Source: Setomelanomma holmii (Eukaryota > Ascomycota > Dothideomycetes > Pleosporales > Phaeosphaeriaceae). Taken from it: a stretch of DNA of 38,830 nt. Location of the stretch: the NCBI GenBank assembly GCA_010015745.1, contig ML978347.1:1-38830 (forward strand). The letters run 5' to 3'. Made by a program: the position numbers and the translations under genes. Positions 20,668-31,447 of this stretch are shown here, in pieces. Below the pieces are notes generated by a model that was not told the DNA's origin, did no database searches, and saw only the letters and a program-made list of their open reading frames with translations. Positions within the stretch are counted from its first letter, which is position 1. Every line of letters begins with the position of its first letter.

Positions 20668-21594
20668 ATGGAAGCTCCAGTAGTCAAGTTCAAGAAGCGC
20701 GGCGCAAAGGTCGCGCCTCGCAAAACAGCGCCTCCGCCTCCACAGTCAGATTCAGATGCGTCTTCAGGCTCAGAAGCAGAAGGCGAGGACGGCCGCGTAG
20801 TGAAGCGGCGGAAGATCAACGACAATGCCCTCAAAGCCTCCACCGCCGACCAAAAGACGCGAAATGGATTCGAGGGTACGACGACATACGAAGCTGATCG
20901 TTCGGCAACAATAAAGGCAAGTAATGATGCGACCAAACAGACGAATTGGTATGACGAAAACGCCGACGACGCTCTGAGCTCCAAGAACCTCCTCGGAAGC
21001 ACGCGCTCGAAACCCCAGAGCTTCATCGAGAAGAGCGCAGATGCCCCACCACGGAAAGTTGGGCCGCAAAAGGCCTCGACGAATATACGCACGATCACTG
21101 TCACGGACTACACACCAGACGTTTGCAAGGACTACAAGCAGACTGGATTCTGTGGCTTTGGCGACAACTGCAAGTTTTTGCACGCCCGTGAGGACTATGC
21201 GGCAGGGTGGAAGCTAGATCGCGAGTGGGAGATATCCACTAAGGGGAAGACGCCCGCAGGCACAATCGTCGCATCCGCGAATCGCGAGGAGAAGGAAAAG
21301 GATGATGACGGCGTCGATCTGGCAATGCTCGAGAAGATACCTTTTGCTTGCATCATCTGCAAGAAACCGTACAAGACTCCGATTGTCACAAAATGCGGGC
21401 ACTACTTCTGCGAGTCTTGCGCGCTGAAGCGATATCGCAAAGACCCTACATGCGCGGCGTGTAATGCGAAGACACAAGGCGTCTTCAACGGTGCAAAGAA
21501 TCTGCAGAAGCTGTTGGAGAAGAAGCAAAAATGGGAGGACAAGAAGAAGGCCGAAGCGGAGGCTGCGGGGAAAGAAGAGGAGGGTGGAGACTGA
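20668..21594 (+). CDS. CWC24: pre-mRNA-splicing factor CWC24 (CCCH + RING)
   Basis: One exon, 308 aa, ATG 20668. The N-terminal 130 residues are charged and disordered (FKKRGAKVAPRKTAPPPP). Residues 153-172 form a CCCH zinc finger (C-x8-C-x5-C-x3-H, CKDYKQTGFC then CGFGDNCKFLH overlapping). Residues ~228-265 form a C3HC4 RING (CIICKKPYK, KCGHYFCESCAL, PTCAAC). The tail is a Lys/Glu helix. This pair of domains is specific to Cwc24 (human RNF113A), which binds the 5' splice site in the activated spliceosome before catalysis and may act as a ubiquitin ligase. No lesions seen. It is the second NTC-era splicing factor within 8 kb. Confidence 0.97.
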   Translation: MEAPVVKFKKRGAKVAPRKTAPPPPQSDSDASSGSEAEGEDGRVVKRRKINDNALKASTADQKTRNGFEGTTTYEADRSATIKASNDATKQTNWYDENADDALSSKNLLGSTRSKPQSFIEKSADAPPRKVGPQKASTNIRTITVTDYTPDVCKDYKQTGFCGFGDNCKFLHAREDYAAGWKLDREWEISTKGKTPAGTIVASANREEKEKDDDGVDLAMLEKIPFACIICKKPYKTPIVTKCGHYFCESCALKRYRKDPTCAACNAKTQGVFNGAKNLQKLLEKKQKWEDKKKAEAEAAGKEEEGGD

Positions 21595-22217
21595 AAGCCT
21601 GCTCGACTTATTGTCGTGCTCAAACAACCCCCATTCCCGACTTGCCATCTACTTCCCACAGTGGTCTCGTACGTGCCACGAATCATAAATGGGTCCATTC
21701 TCACGAGCTTCGATGTGAACATGATGCGAGGAATCTCGAAAGGCATTAATTATGCCTTGAATGAGAATTGTATCGAAAGCTACTCCTCCAGCATCTGATG
21801 AGTTCGCTCAAGCATGGAAGCTGGCGGCTTCGCTTCAGAAGAAGCTGTTCGGCATTAAAGATCCCGCCGCGTGCTAGGAGAAATCGACAGGCTGCTGTCT
21901 AGTAGACTTGTGGAACAACTGGGAAATATACAAATCTGCCTCAACTTCATCACCATCTCGGTCCTTGTTCAATAACGTACAAGGCGCACAGCTGAGGTCG
22001 CACAGGTCACATGCCGTCGCGTCGCTTTCGCGAAGGATTCGACTTCTCGCGGCAGTGGGTTCGTCATGGCTCGCCATCCAGCCAATGGTGGTGTGCGGAG
22101 CCGCTTTTCGGACGCTCTAACTTGCGGTGCAACGCCAACCATCATCATGTCCATCCTCATTTCCACAAACACTTGTTCACACAGCTTGTTTCAAGTACAC
22201 TTCTCGACATAGAGACC
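21595..22217. other. intergenic, CWC24 3' flank and upstream of a decayed gene
   Basis: About 620 bp. Only short ORFs are present. The last part would be the promoter and 5' leader of the decayed gene starting at 22218. Confidence 0.5.
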
Positions 22218-25200
22218 ATGGCTCCTAACTGTCGTGCGAGACTCCTGTGCGACCTCAGTGGTCAGACAGCGTGCGACAAAGAAGCTATGTCTTCTGACGG
22301 ACGCCTTAGCGCGTTCCATTCGCGTCAATATCAAGGTGAGTTGTGTTCCTGAGCCTTTCGAGTCTTCGACTCGGCTGTTCTCGTACAGGCGTGCCATAAG
22401 CTGATTGTTTTTGCGTTGACGGTTTGTAGCGTCTAGCAGCTCTGTACAATGGATACAAGAAACGCAACGCGAAGCTTGATACATTGAAACCACCCTTATA
22501 TCTTACCGACAAAAAAAGGTCTCAGTAGCTGCGCTCCACTTCCTGGACATTGAAGACGGAGCAACGCTGCGCCAAGTCCATGACTATGTCTTTCGCAGGT
22601 ACAACCTGCTTGACCGAGTCATCCGTGCTCATAAGCTGCATCACAGCCACTTCTACGCTATCGACAATGACTATGGCCATGAGAAATAGCTTGATAGGCT
22701 GCAGAACGAGCGGCATGTCATGGTCAAAGGCCATGAGAAGCTTGATAAACGAGCCGCCACACTCATGCACGGACAGAAGCAATGGTACGATTGGGTCAAA
22801 AAGGCTCAGGAGGAGGAAGAGAAGCACGGCGAAACGGAGAGCCGCAAAGTCAAGCTTGAAGCGCTCCTCTTGAAAAGCCACCAGAAGGAAATCGCACGTC
22901 ATCAACGCGAGATGAAGTCCAAGGAAGGCGAGAAGCGACAAGAAGAGTTCCTCAACCAAGTCTACACCCAACGTCTGGCTGAGATGTCTGAAGAAGAGCA
23001 AGACGAGTGGGATCCCATTAAGGATATCTATGGCTACGAGAAGGACAACTACATTGACCTCATCAAGTTCTTCTTGATGCTGGAGGACTTTGAGCCCGCA
23101 AGTGAAGATAACGACATGCCTGAATTGATTGAACCTGATCCTGCCTCGGCGACCACCTCCAACGATAAGCCTCTGTCCAAAGGTGCGAAGAAAAGAGCCA
23201 GAAGGCCAATGCAGAGGTCAAAAAGATAGCAGACCCTACACTGCAGACCGCGAAGGGTCGAGGGCCGAATATTATCGAAATGGAATCGAAGCACCAGATG
23301 CGAGAAAGACTCCGGAAGCCAATCAAGTTTGAAAGACCCACCAGATGGTATATGCAAGGCAGCGGGCCACTCAGCATCAATGCGACCACGGCTGTACTTC
23401 CTGATGACGAGATTGAGCAGCTCCTCGATGAAGTGGCCGAGATCAAGAACTTTCTCTTCTGCCGACTGCTCCTTTCGCAGGCCACTCTGCTGCCTATCGC
23501 ATTCGAGGTCGAAAGCATCAAGTACTTTCTGAGCCACGGCCAAGTCACAAGGGAGCATCTCAGAGACCTGTGCCTGAAGCTCGTACGACCTGGCCTTCAG
23601 GACGTACGAGACGCTTGCGCCGACTTCATTCGTGAGCGAGATGGTGCCGAAGAGGATGATGCGAAGACTGATTCTGACTATGGTGAGGACGAAGAAGGCT
23701 ATATCCCAAGGAAACACAGGCTAGTACCGAAGCATAAGGATGAACTGCCAGACAAGTATCAGACGAGGCGAGAAAAAGCTGCCAAGAAGGCAAAGAAGCA
23801 AGATGCTGAAGTATTCGACGGCGAAGATGGCGTGCTCGATTTTGGCAAGGTCTGACGAAAGTCAAAGTCTCGCAAGCGTACGCGCATTAAGGTCTGCGGA
23901 CGCTACATGTACAACTATCCAAGCGAGAAAGCTCTGAACCGTGGAGGCTGGTACCAACTCTCGGTCATCGCGAAGGACTCCGATCTATCCGACGCCATCG
24001 AGCTTGCGCGAAACTGGAACGAGTTTCTCGAACTGAATATCCTCTTTCCCTATCACTACTTTCCGGCCCCGAAGTGGACTCGCTTCGTCGGCGACCTCCT
24101 TCGCGAGCAGCTACTTCAGTTCAATGGCGACAAAGTGGACAAGGTGACGCATCATTTCCAGACTGGCAGTCGTGGCATGGCACGGCGATCGCACGAGGTG
24201 ATTGAGGTGAGGAATTTCATCTGCGGACATGTCAAACGTGACGATCCAGTCAGCCGTCGTTTTATACAGTATCTCTCCAACGAAACGTGGGAGATACGTG
24301 CTCTGATCCGCGATAGGAAGACGGGACGGATACTTCTGCCCGAAAAAAGAGCTTTGGCTGCTACGCGAGAAGAGTGGATGGAGTCGAGCCACGCGCAACG
24401 AGTTCAATGTTATTGGCGAGATTGGACCCGACTTCTTCGAGCAGACGGTAAGCAGAAACCGACTACATGTGACTGACCTCGTTGGCTAATGTGGTTTGCT
24501 ACAGGACGTCACCCGCAAATGGCGATACGGCTTCGACGAGTACTACGATGTCTATGTTTGGGACGCGACCCCGGACGCTTCTTCTTCATTCTGCAAAAGA
24601 AACTAAAAGAAGTAAGCGGATCTTGTGATACTATCGTCGGCAAGGCTGATAGGACCAGGTTCTTACACGCGCTCTGCGTGTACATGATATCAAGGATATG
24701 TGTACTCCGACCCGTTCTATCCTGCAGAGTCTCACGCGAGATTCTGAGACGGAACGTGTCCGTAGCATCAAGCCAGGTGAAGAGATTATTAGTATGTGGG
24801 ATGCTCTCGACACGACAGCGAGGGCATATAGCTGGTCTCCGAATGACCCATCTGAAAACGAAGAGATGGATGAAGGCTTCGAGCCCAGCTATGCTTATAC
24901 TGTAGCGGACGAGCTCGGAGATGCCTTACTATTCTCACTCGAGGCTAACGGTGATATGACCAATAACTTCTTCCGCAACGATCCGAACGCGATGGAGATA
25001 TTCGAGAAGGAGACAATTGACGTTCGCAAATTTGCAGCGAACGGAGATACAGATGACGAGCTCATGGACTTAGACGAGGACTTTGATGACGACCTCGACT
25101 CCGAAAAAGAGTACGACGTTGAGGCGCTAGATGGACTCGAAGACGACGATGGCAATTCAGAGTGGGAGTCAGAGGAAGAGATGTCCGACTTTGGCGGTGG

Positions 25201-26732
25201 CGACTTCATTACTGCCGAAGAATAAGATGCCATCGATGAAACTGTGGATATGCTCGTCACCCAAATGAAAGCAACGAGGATACGGGAGCCTGATTATTTC
25301 CTACCTTGTTATACGCAATCCTTCAAGTGCCAAGGGCATTCCCGCGGCTGTCAAGAGAGACCCCACGAACCTCATGCATGCCATGCGGAACGCCTTTAGG
25401 TGTATGAAAGAGTACGACAGTAGTCATATGGGCATTGAGGCAAACTTTCTACGCCAGTAAGCACGCATACGCGCCGTGTCTGCGATACAATAGCTGACTT
25501 TGATCTATGAAAAGCATCGACTGTCAAAAGTGTAAAGGTACGTGCAAGTAGCTCAAACATAGCTGACGACGAGGCTTACGAGGCATAGTTTCAAGCACAG
25601 CCGGCATCAGGCAGATCAAGAGCCATGCGCCATAGCACATTATGCCGTTGTCATGTTCATGATTTCGTCCATGGACCACTTCATCATGAGTAACGGTCTC
25701 AACGCTGGTCTATTCGAGCTGTGCAAGTTTATGTAGATGGCGAGCCACTTTCGAGAGGAGCGCCAAATCGTCGATGATGCTTTCAAAGCATACGCAGCCA
25801 TTGCATTGTTCTTCGAGGGCGACGCCTTTCTTGCCAGCAGTCTCGGGAAGATGTTCAAGGACTCCAAACTCTTGAACCAAGACGAAAGAGCCAAGCATGT
25901 GCCAGACAGACGCACCCATCTGAGCAACAAGACGATGCCTGCTGAATCCTGGAACGACTGGGACAAATTGTTGAAGGATAATGATAGATGCTCTGCTGAT
26001 GCTGTGGAGGACATCTAGCCCATGAAATGGCGCAAGGCGATTCGACCTATAGTTGTGAAGTGTAAGTAGACTGCCTACTGTACATTTCCAACTCACCCAT
26101 CGTCTAACACATCTCTAATTTTCCGTGCAGGTGTCATATGCAGCTCTTATGGCGGAATCGCTTCCGGTATCGTCACCGCCAAAGCCGAACCCAACTGTCC
26201 CATGGATCTCTACATCGATGACTGCGTCGGCAACCCCGCTGCGCACATAACATCGCACCTGACAGACCCTACACCCCTCGATCGGGACTTCGTTATCAGA
26301 AAAGTCAAGTCATTCCAAGGAAACAACCCTGCTGCCAAATTTGCTGTACTTCGACTATGGTCTGCATCACACTTCTATCCGCTCATGCTTGGGATGGACA
26401 AGCGCCCCATGTGCGCATTCCTCGACGAACGAGGGCGCTGTTGGGAGTTCAAATTCATTCCAAAGGACATGCCGTACTCGGAGTGGAGTGTGCAGCAGCA
26501 GTTCAGTTTGTGGATGGAGCCGTATAGGTAGATGTTTGGTCAGCAGGTCATTGTTGCGAAGGACTTGCTTCTGGTCATGGGTAGGGATGAGAAGAATTTG
26601 AGGCAGTCGGCTGAGGGCGTGACCTGGGCGGCACAGACGAAACCTTGGAGGCTGGAGATTGACTTTTGGAGGAGCTTTGTCAATGTTGATGTGAAGTTCC
26701 TTGAGGGGTTGGAGAGGAGGTGGTTGGAATGA
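22218..26732 (+). pseudogene. very large gene of unknown function, extensively decayed
   Basis: A chain of frames reads as one protein of over 1000 residues. ATG 22218 (accATGg) begins exon 1 (to 22335, donor GTGAGT). Then come LYNGYKKRNAKLD, FLDIEDGATLRQVHDYV, WYMQGSGPLSINATT, VCGRYMYNYPSEKALNRGGW, FDEYYDVYVWDAT, an acidic stretch (~25050-25200), and a C-terminal part IDFWRSFVNVDVKFLEGLE. Plausible introns remain at 24448-24504 (57 nt) and 24612-24658 (47 nt). Lesions: A7 tract 22511-22517 (frame), TAG 22687, frame change 23187-23199, TGA 23853, A6 tract 24343-24348 (frame), C4 tract 24569-24572 (frame), TAA 25223, TAG 25734, TAG 26529, and scrambled sequence at 25250-26150. I believe similar uncharacterised proteins are widespread in Dothideomycetes, from memory only. 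No catalytic motif is evident; acidic and Lys/Arg tracts suggest a nuclear or RNA-linked role at most. Confidence 0.72.
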
Positions 26733-27674
26733 AATTGACAGCAAAGCAGAGCTTGGCTGGACACGGCGTATTTTGCGATTTTCATTTGGCAGTCATGGAT
26801 ACGCTGAGGACAGACAAGCTCTAACTCCCTCATGATTATGCATGGCCATAGACTACCAGCAGCAGGTGACGTGAAGCCGCTGTCTGGGCTGGGTACTGTA
26901 CACGGTTGTACTGCACAACAAATCGCATCATTCCACGGATCCGCATACAGTCGTCCTATCCACCAAGGAATTGATCTTTCATCGAAACCATCCCGAAGTC
27001 ACAGACACAACTTCTGCATTTTAAAGCAAATATATCTACAACACCTCGAACCTCAACAACATCTAGCGGTATTACTCCGCGGTGCTGGATAGATAACACG
27101 CAGATCGACGTGCAGATTGCAGATCCGGGTAGCCTTATTAGGCAAACCCACCCACTTGGAGCTGTCGAAGCCAAACATGGTGAACAGGTATAGTTCGACC
27201 CTTGATGCCGCATCCGGAAGGACTACGGCACGCTATAACCTCGAAGTCGGTGAGGAGAGACAATGTCCTGGTTTTACTGGCAGGCTCGAGGGCTCGTCCT
27301 GGCGGTACTCGCGGAGGTGTCGTCGGAAGGATTGTGGTCGTGTTTGGTGGAGTGCTTCTAGAACTGTTCATCGCGTGTGCCCCACCAGCTTGGCTAGCGA
27401 GATGCTGGAAGGAGCAAGCAAGACGATGGTGAATCGCCTGCCCCGCTGTGCCTGTGAGCACTCAGAGATTTTCGTAAACAGTCCTCCACGTTTGCAGTCA
27501 CGCCTTGGACACTACCTCTGACCTCACTGCACCGCCCCGCCTGTCCGCGTGCCTGCGTGAGATCGCAAGCCACGGTCCTGTGACCTGCCGCTCCGCCAAT
27601 CGTTCTGGATGCACAAGCCAGGTACAATTCCCCGTCCTAGGCATCCCAGCGTACAAGCGCATACAACCACGACC
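26733..27674. other. intergenic, no convincing gene
   Basis: About 940 bp, G+C-rich towards the end, with short ORFs on both strands that have low-complexity Arg/Pro/Ser composition and no family resemblance. Confidence 0.5.
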
Positions 27675-27815
27675 ATGATTGCGACTGACTCTGCCGCAGG
27701 TGCTCCAAGACACGCACATAGCACTTCTCAAATAACGTGAGGCGCAATCCTGCCTGCTACTTTGGCTGAGGCGGCGTCATTCGGCCGATCGCGACGCTAC
27801 AAAGCAGCACAGTCC

Positions 27816-29334
27816 ATGCTCCTACAACCAGACCCGAGCCTGGCCGAGGTACCAGGCTTTTCAAAAGCGCAATGGGATGCCTTGGCCCGCAGCGTCGAGC
27901 TGAGAAGGCAGCAGCTCGAGAAGGATATTGAAGACTATATAAAGCACCGGCAGGATGATTTGCGCCAGTACGGGCAAGAGGTACGCTCGCCCGCCCGCCC
28001 GCCCGCCGACATCGCTGCATTCGTCTGTTCCGAGTTTGTGGAAGCTTATTTGCGATCAGTTGTTAGCGCACCACCGTTCGATGGAATGCGACGAGGTCCC
28101 AGAGTCTGCGAACGCCAGTAGTAGTCGTAATAATGTTGAAAGCGTCGACCTTTCCTCTGCGCCGCTGTTGCTCGACGCGATAAAGCACGAGCCGGAAGAA
28201 AAGGCTAAACGCACAAAGCACTCGCGTGTGCAAAAACGCGAAAAAGAGCTGTACGGCTTGGTGACGCCAGTGTTCCTGCCATTACTAGACGCAAGGGACA
28301 CTTCGCCGCAGCAAGAGAAAAAGAAGCCGAAGCAGCAGAGGACCGAGGACGCTCCAGACCCCGCAAACTCTGAGCACCCGGCGCCCACGAGAAATGCTGA
28401 GCGGAGCAAAGAAGATCGCAAGTCGCGAAGAGAACACACGGAAATGGCGGTGGGCACAGCAGGGGAGCCTAGCAGGGATGCGACGAGCAGCGACTCGTCC
28501 AAGAAATCAAAGCGCTCGACAGTGAAGAAGTCGTCCTTGCGGCAGCACAACACGTCGAGATCGCGGCGGAAGCGGGTCAGCCTGGTCATAGATGGGCAGA
28601 CTGTGCTACCTGCGGATACTGTGATCGAACATGCTCCAACCTCGCCCAGCAGCGAAGCAACGTCAGCCTCTAATTCCACAACCTCACTCGACGAAATGAT
28701 AGATCCACGACTCATAAGACACGACCGTCCCGCACATACCGAGCATCACGATGCCGTTCACCACAGTCTCCCTCTCCCAATGTCTAATAACATCCAATCT
28801 CCGACCAAACCAATCGTCGGAACACCAAGCTCCATGAGCAACGAAGCCTCCAACCCATCTCGATCGCCCATCACCCCACTCCTCACCTACAACCCTCCCT
28901 CGGCCGCAATCCACACCCTCCTCGACCCCTCCCCCGCATACGCCGCCACTCTCCCCGTAACCTCCGGCCCCGCACCCATCTACACCGAAAGCCCACCCCT
29001 CGAAGACCTCGACGAGCGCGACGACCAATTCGACACGTACGTCGGCGGCCTGCACGGCTCGGGCGCCGACGACGTCGACCAAGCCGGGTCCTACGGCTAC
29101 CCGTCCAGCTTGGGCGCGAGTTATCTGGAAAGTTATATGCAGAGTCGCCCGCTAAGGGTCAGGATGGAAGCAGCGGATAAAGCGGGCCTGGATGAGCGGG
29201 AGAAGAAGGAGATGCTGAAGGGCGAGAAGAAGGAGGATAAGATGGATGTTGATTTTGATGGTGGGGTTGGGAAAGGCGGGAATGTGGGAGGGGATGAGGA
29301 TATGGAGGTTATGGGGGAGATGGAGGGATTTTGA
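27816..29334 (+). CDS. unrecognised, largely disordered, charged protein
   Basis: Two exons, 27816-27980 and 28060-29334 (479 aa). The intron has donor GTACGC, acceptor GATCAG, and is phase 0. The start is uncertain: ATG 27816 is the first in frame, but an upstream exon from ATG 27675 (donor at 27700, acceptor ending 27807) would add about ten residues. Residues 1-70 form a charged amphipathic helix (QWDALARSVELRRQQLEKD). The middle is Lys/Arg/Ser-rich with nuclear-signal-like runs (SRSRRKRVSLVIDGQ, SSKKSKRSTVKKSS), then a Pro/Ser-rich part. The end is acidic and lysine-rich (EREKKEMLKGEKKEDKMDVDF). I do not recognise a family; composition suggests a nuclear protein. A run of cgcc units in the intron (27988-28007) is a small microsatellite. 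Confidence 0.6.
27988..28007. repeat. CCCG tetranucleotide microsatellite in intron
   Basis: About five cgcc/cccg units lie just after the 5' splice site of the preceding gene. Length variation here would not alter the protein if the intron call is right. Confidence 0.7.
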
Positions 29335-29880
29335 TGGAGGGAGGCTGGAGGTTTGTATATACCCACGTTTTAGAGGGAGGAGTATAGTGCGGCTTGGATA
29401 TGCCTCCTACACGTCTGCTTTTGTGAAGTCTTGGATTAGGGGGTGGGGCGCTATGGCAGGCTGAGGTCACTGGATTCAAACACAGTGCTGCTTCGGCACT
29501 CTTGATGGCGTGGATTTGCGGAACGCAAGCCTTTTATGTGTATAAACTGCACTATGTATATATGGGTGGTCTTTTGTTTTCGTGGCTTGGATATTTAGAG
29601 TCCTCCATTCGGATATTCAGGCGGTCACCAATTGAAAAGCAACATGCTATGATTCGCAACGATGATGGTCTGTTCTGGATCATATGTCAATACAGCCTTT
29701 GAGTGCGCAGCGCAGCTCTATTCATATACGCGTGTTATGTATCTATGGCCGGTTTTGTTATTTGCTGCCCAAACGCCAACGAGTCCTCGCTCAGTCTGCA
29801 ATCGTGTTTGTAGAATCGATACATGATAGAGTATGAGGAGTCCTTTCCCTTCATGATCTGATAACATCCATACGATTAAA
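29335..29880. other. intergenic, no convincing gene
   Basis: 3' flank of the unknown gene, then A+T-richer sequence. Only short ORFs. Confidence 0.5.
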
Positions 29881-29946
29881 GAGTGACCGTAGCCATGTTT
29901 GTCACGCAATGTCTCTAACTCATCCTCTGTAAGCGGTTTCCTCTGT
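29881..29946 (+). repeat. diverged direct repeat, copy 1
   Basis: Begins gagtgaccgtagcc and ends aagcggtttcctctgt. It matches copy 2 (30058-30123) over about 65 bp at roughly three quarters identity with small gaps. Confidence 0.6.
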
Positions 29947-30050
29947 CTTTATTACATAATAGAGTGCAAAGTCTGGTCAGCTGTCCGTTTTGGTTCGCGA
30001 AAAGAAATCATGAGATTTTCTTGGTATTATGTAGACAATAATAGCCACAC

Positions 30051-30057
30051 TATATAG
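30051..30057 (+). promoter_or_regulatory. TATA box of the N-acetyltransferase gene
   Basis: TATATAG about 91 nt upstream of the ATG at 30148, just before repeat copy 2. The spacing resembles that of the Rieske gene. Confidence 0.45.
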
Positions 30058-30123
30058 TAGTGACTGTAGCCTTGTCTCGCATTGAATGTGTCTAGCTTAC
30101 CTCCTGAAAGCAGTTTCCTCTGG
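30058..30123 (+). repeat. diverged direct repeat, copy 2, in the N-acetyltransferase leader
   Basis: Begins tagtgactgtagcc and ends aagcagtttcctctgg, 24 bp before the N-acetyltransferase ATG. It pairs with copy 1 about 178 bp upstream. Confidence 0.6.
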
Positions 30124-30147
30124 GGTTACTTTGTTCTCTGTTCTACA

Positions 30148-31001
30148 ATGGCACCAACCTTCGCCCACGAAGACGTTCTTCAATATTTCGAGCTTGTCGA
30201 TCTGCCGGCAGAATTCATAGATTATCGTCACATCCCCAAGGACGTTGAATTCCTCACAGCCTTGCACGTTCACCAGATCCCAACCTTCCCTTACGAGAAT
30301 CTGGACATGCATTATTCTCCGTCCCACCACATCAGCATCAATCCTCGCAAAGTCTTCGAGAAATTTTGCCAATACAAAGGTCGTGGAGGTCATTGTATGG
30401 AGAACAACGTCTTCTTCGTGCACATGCTAAAGGCCATTGGATTCGACTGCTATCACACTGGCGTACATGTCCGACAACGTCGGGGAGTCGTGCCCGAAGG
30501 ACCGTTTCTTGGACTGTGAGCAGATATTGTCTTCATCATAGCTTGCCACTCACAGTTCTTAGGCCCCACATTGTGACAATCGTCACACTCGAGGACGGTC
30601 GAAAGTACCACGTTGACGTGTCGTTCAGCGGAGACGGGCCAACGCAACCCATGCCTCTCAGAGATGGAGAGGTCTTGTCCAATCTCGGAACTCAAGAAGT
30701 TCGTCTGAGTCGCTCGACCATCGCTCAGTTTGGATCAGACTTCAAGTGGTGGATTTACCAGTATCGCAACCAGTCGGACGCAGCTTGGAACAGTTATTAC
30801 TGTTTCTACGAAATTCCTTTTATCCATGGAGATTTCGAAGTCATCAACCACTCGGTCTGCACACAAGGCTATCTGCCTCAGAACATAGTGATTGTGGCAT
30901 TTGGCAGGCATGCGGGTCGGATTGCTGGCAAGACCATGCTGATCAATGGGACCGTGAAGAGAAATACTGGTGGTAGGACGAGGGTCGTCAAAGAGTGTTA
31001 A
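30148..31001 (+). CDS. arylamine N-acetyltransferase, prematurely stopped
   Basis: Two exons, 30148-30515 and 30563-31001 (268 aa). The 47-nt intron (GTGAGC...TTCTTAG, phase 2) was chosen because the earlier CACAG acceptor gives an immediate stop. The catalytic triad is complete: Cys83 in RGGHCMENN, His125 in PHIVTIV, Asp141 in HVDVSFSG, followed by GPTQPMPL. Family members transfer an acyl group from a CoA thioester to arylamines or hydrazines through the Cys. The ORF ends at TAA 30999-31001 right after RTRVVKEC. The same frame then stays open for 35 more codons (TEEKRVAALEEYFGIV and on to LKNH, TAA 31107-31109), which resembles the usual C-terminal helix. So the C-terminus is lost or made only by readthrough. 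In tandem with the amidase, 446 bp apart. Confidence 0.88.
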
Positions 31002-31109
31002 ACAGAAGAAAAGCGCGTCGCGGCTCTTGAGGAATATTTCGGGATTGTTCTCAGCCTGGTTCAAAAGCAAGGTATTGAGGGACAAGTGACAAAGCTCAAA
31101 AACCACTAA
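31002..31109 (+). other. conserved-looking C-terminal extension of the N-acetyltransferase beyond its stop
   Basis: Thirty-five sense codons in the N-acetyltransferase frame lie between TAA 30999 and TAA 31107. The segment EEKRVAALEEYFGI resembles the family's terminal helix. If the first stop were a sense codon (CAA differs by one C-to-T change), the protein would be 304 aa. Confidence 0.75.
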
Positions 31110-31447
31110 TGGAGCACGTAGGCTTGCTCTATAGTTCTGCTTGCTCAAGTTGTCGTCAAATCAATTGGTGATGCGTCCAGGTCATGGCTGTGTACTTCGT
31201 AGCTAATTTCATGCGACGCGTGCTTTTGTCCACCGGAATGACGCGCTACCGGTAGGGCGGGGCAGTGGTTCGTGCCGCATTGCAACAGGCATGCGTTGTC
31301 GGCAATATTATGTGGCACTACCACGCTCTTGCCAATCCGGTATCAGGCTGGACTAGCTTAAAAGCCGTGTCCCTCTATTGAGGTTTTGCTTTCAACAATG
31401 TTCACAAGCGTATCATTGCTACCCCACTCCAACGCATCTCTTCGGGC
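31110..31447. other. intergenic, amidase promoter
   Basis: About 340 bp between the N-acetyltransferase and the amidase. An A-rich cttaaaag near 31357 might serve as a weak core element; nothing else recognised. Confidence 0.4.

Noticed and set aside
28056..28715. 219-codon minus-strand ORF
   Set aside because: Shadow of the charged gene on the plus strand; cysteine/serine-rich by complement of its Lys/Arg/Ser codons.
30999..31010. Tiny intron removing the N-acetyltransferase TAA (GTTAAACAG)
   Set aside because: Nine nucleotides is far below any spliceable intron length.
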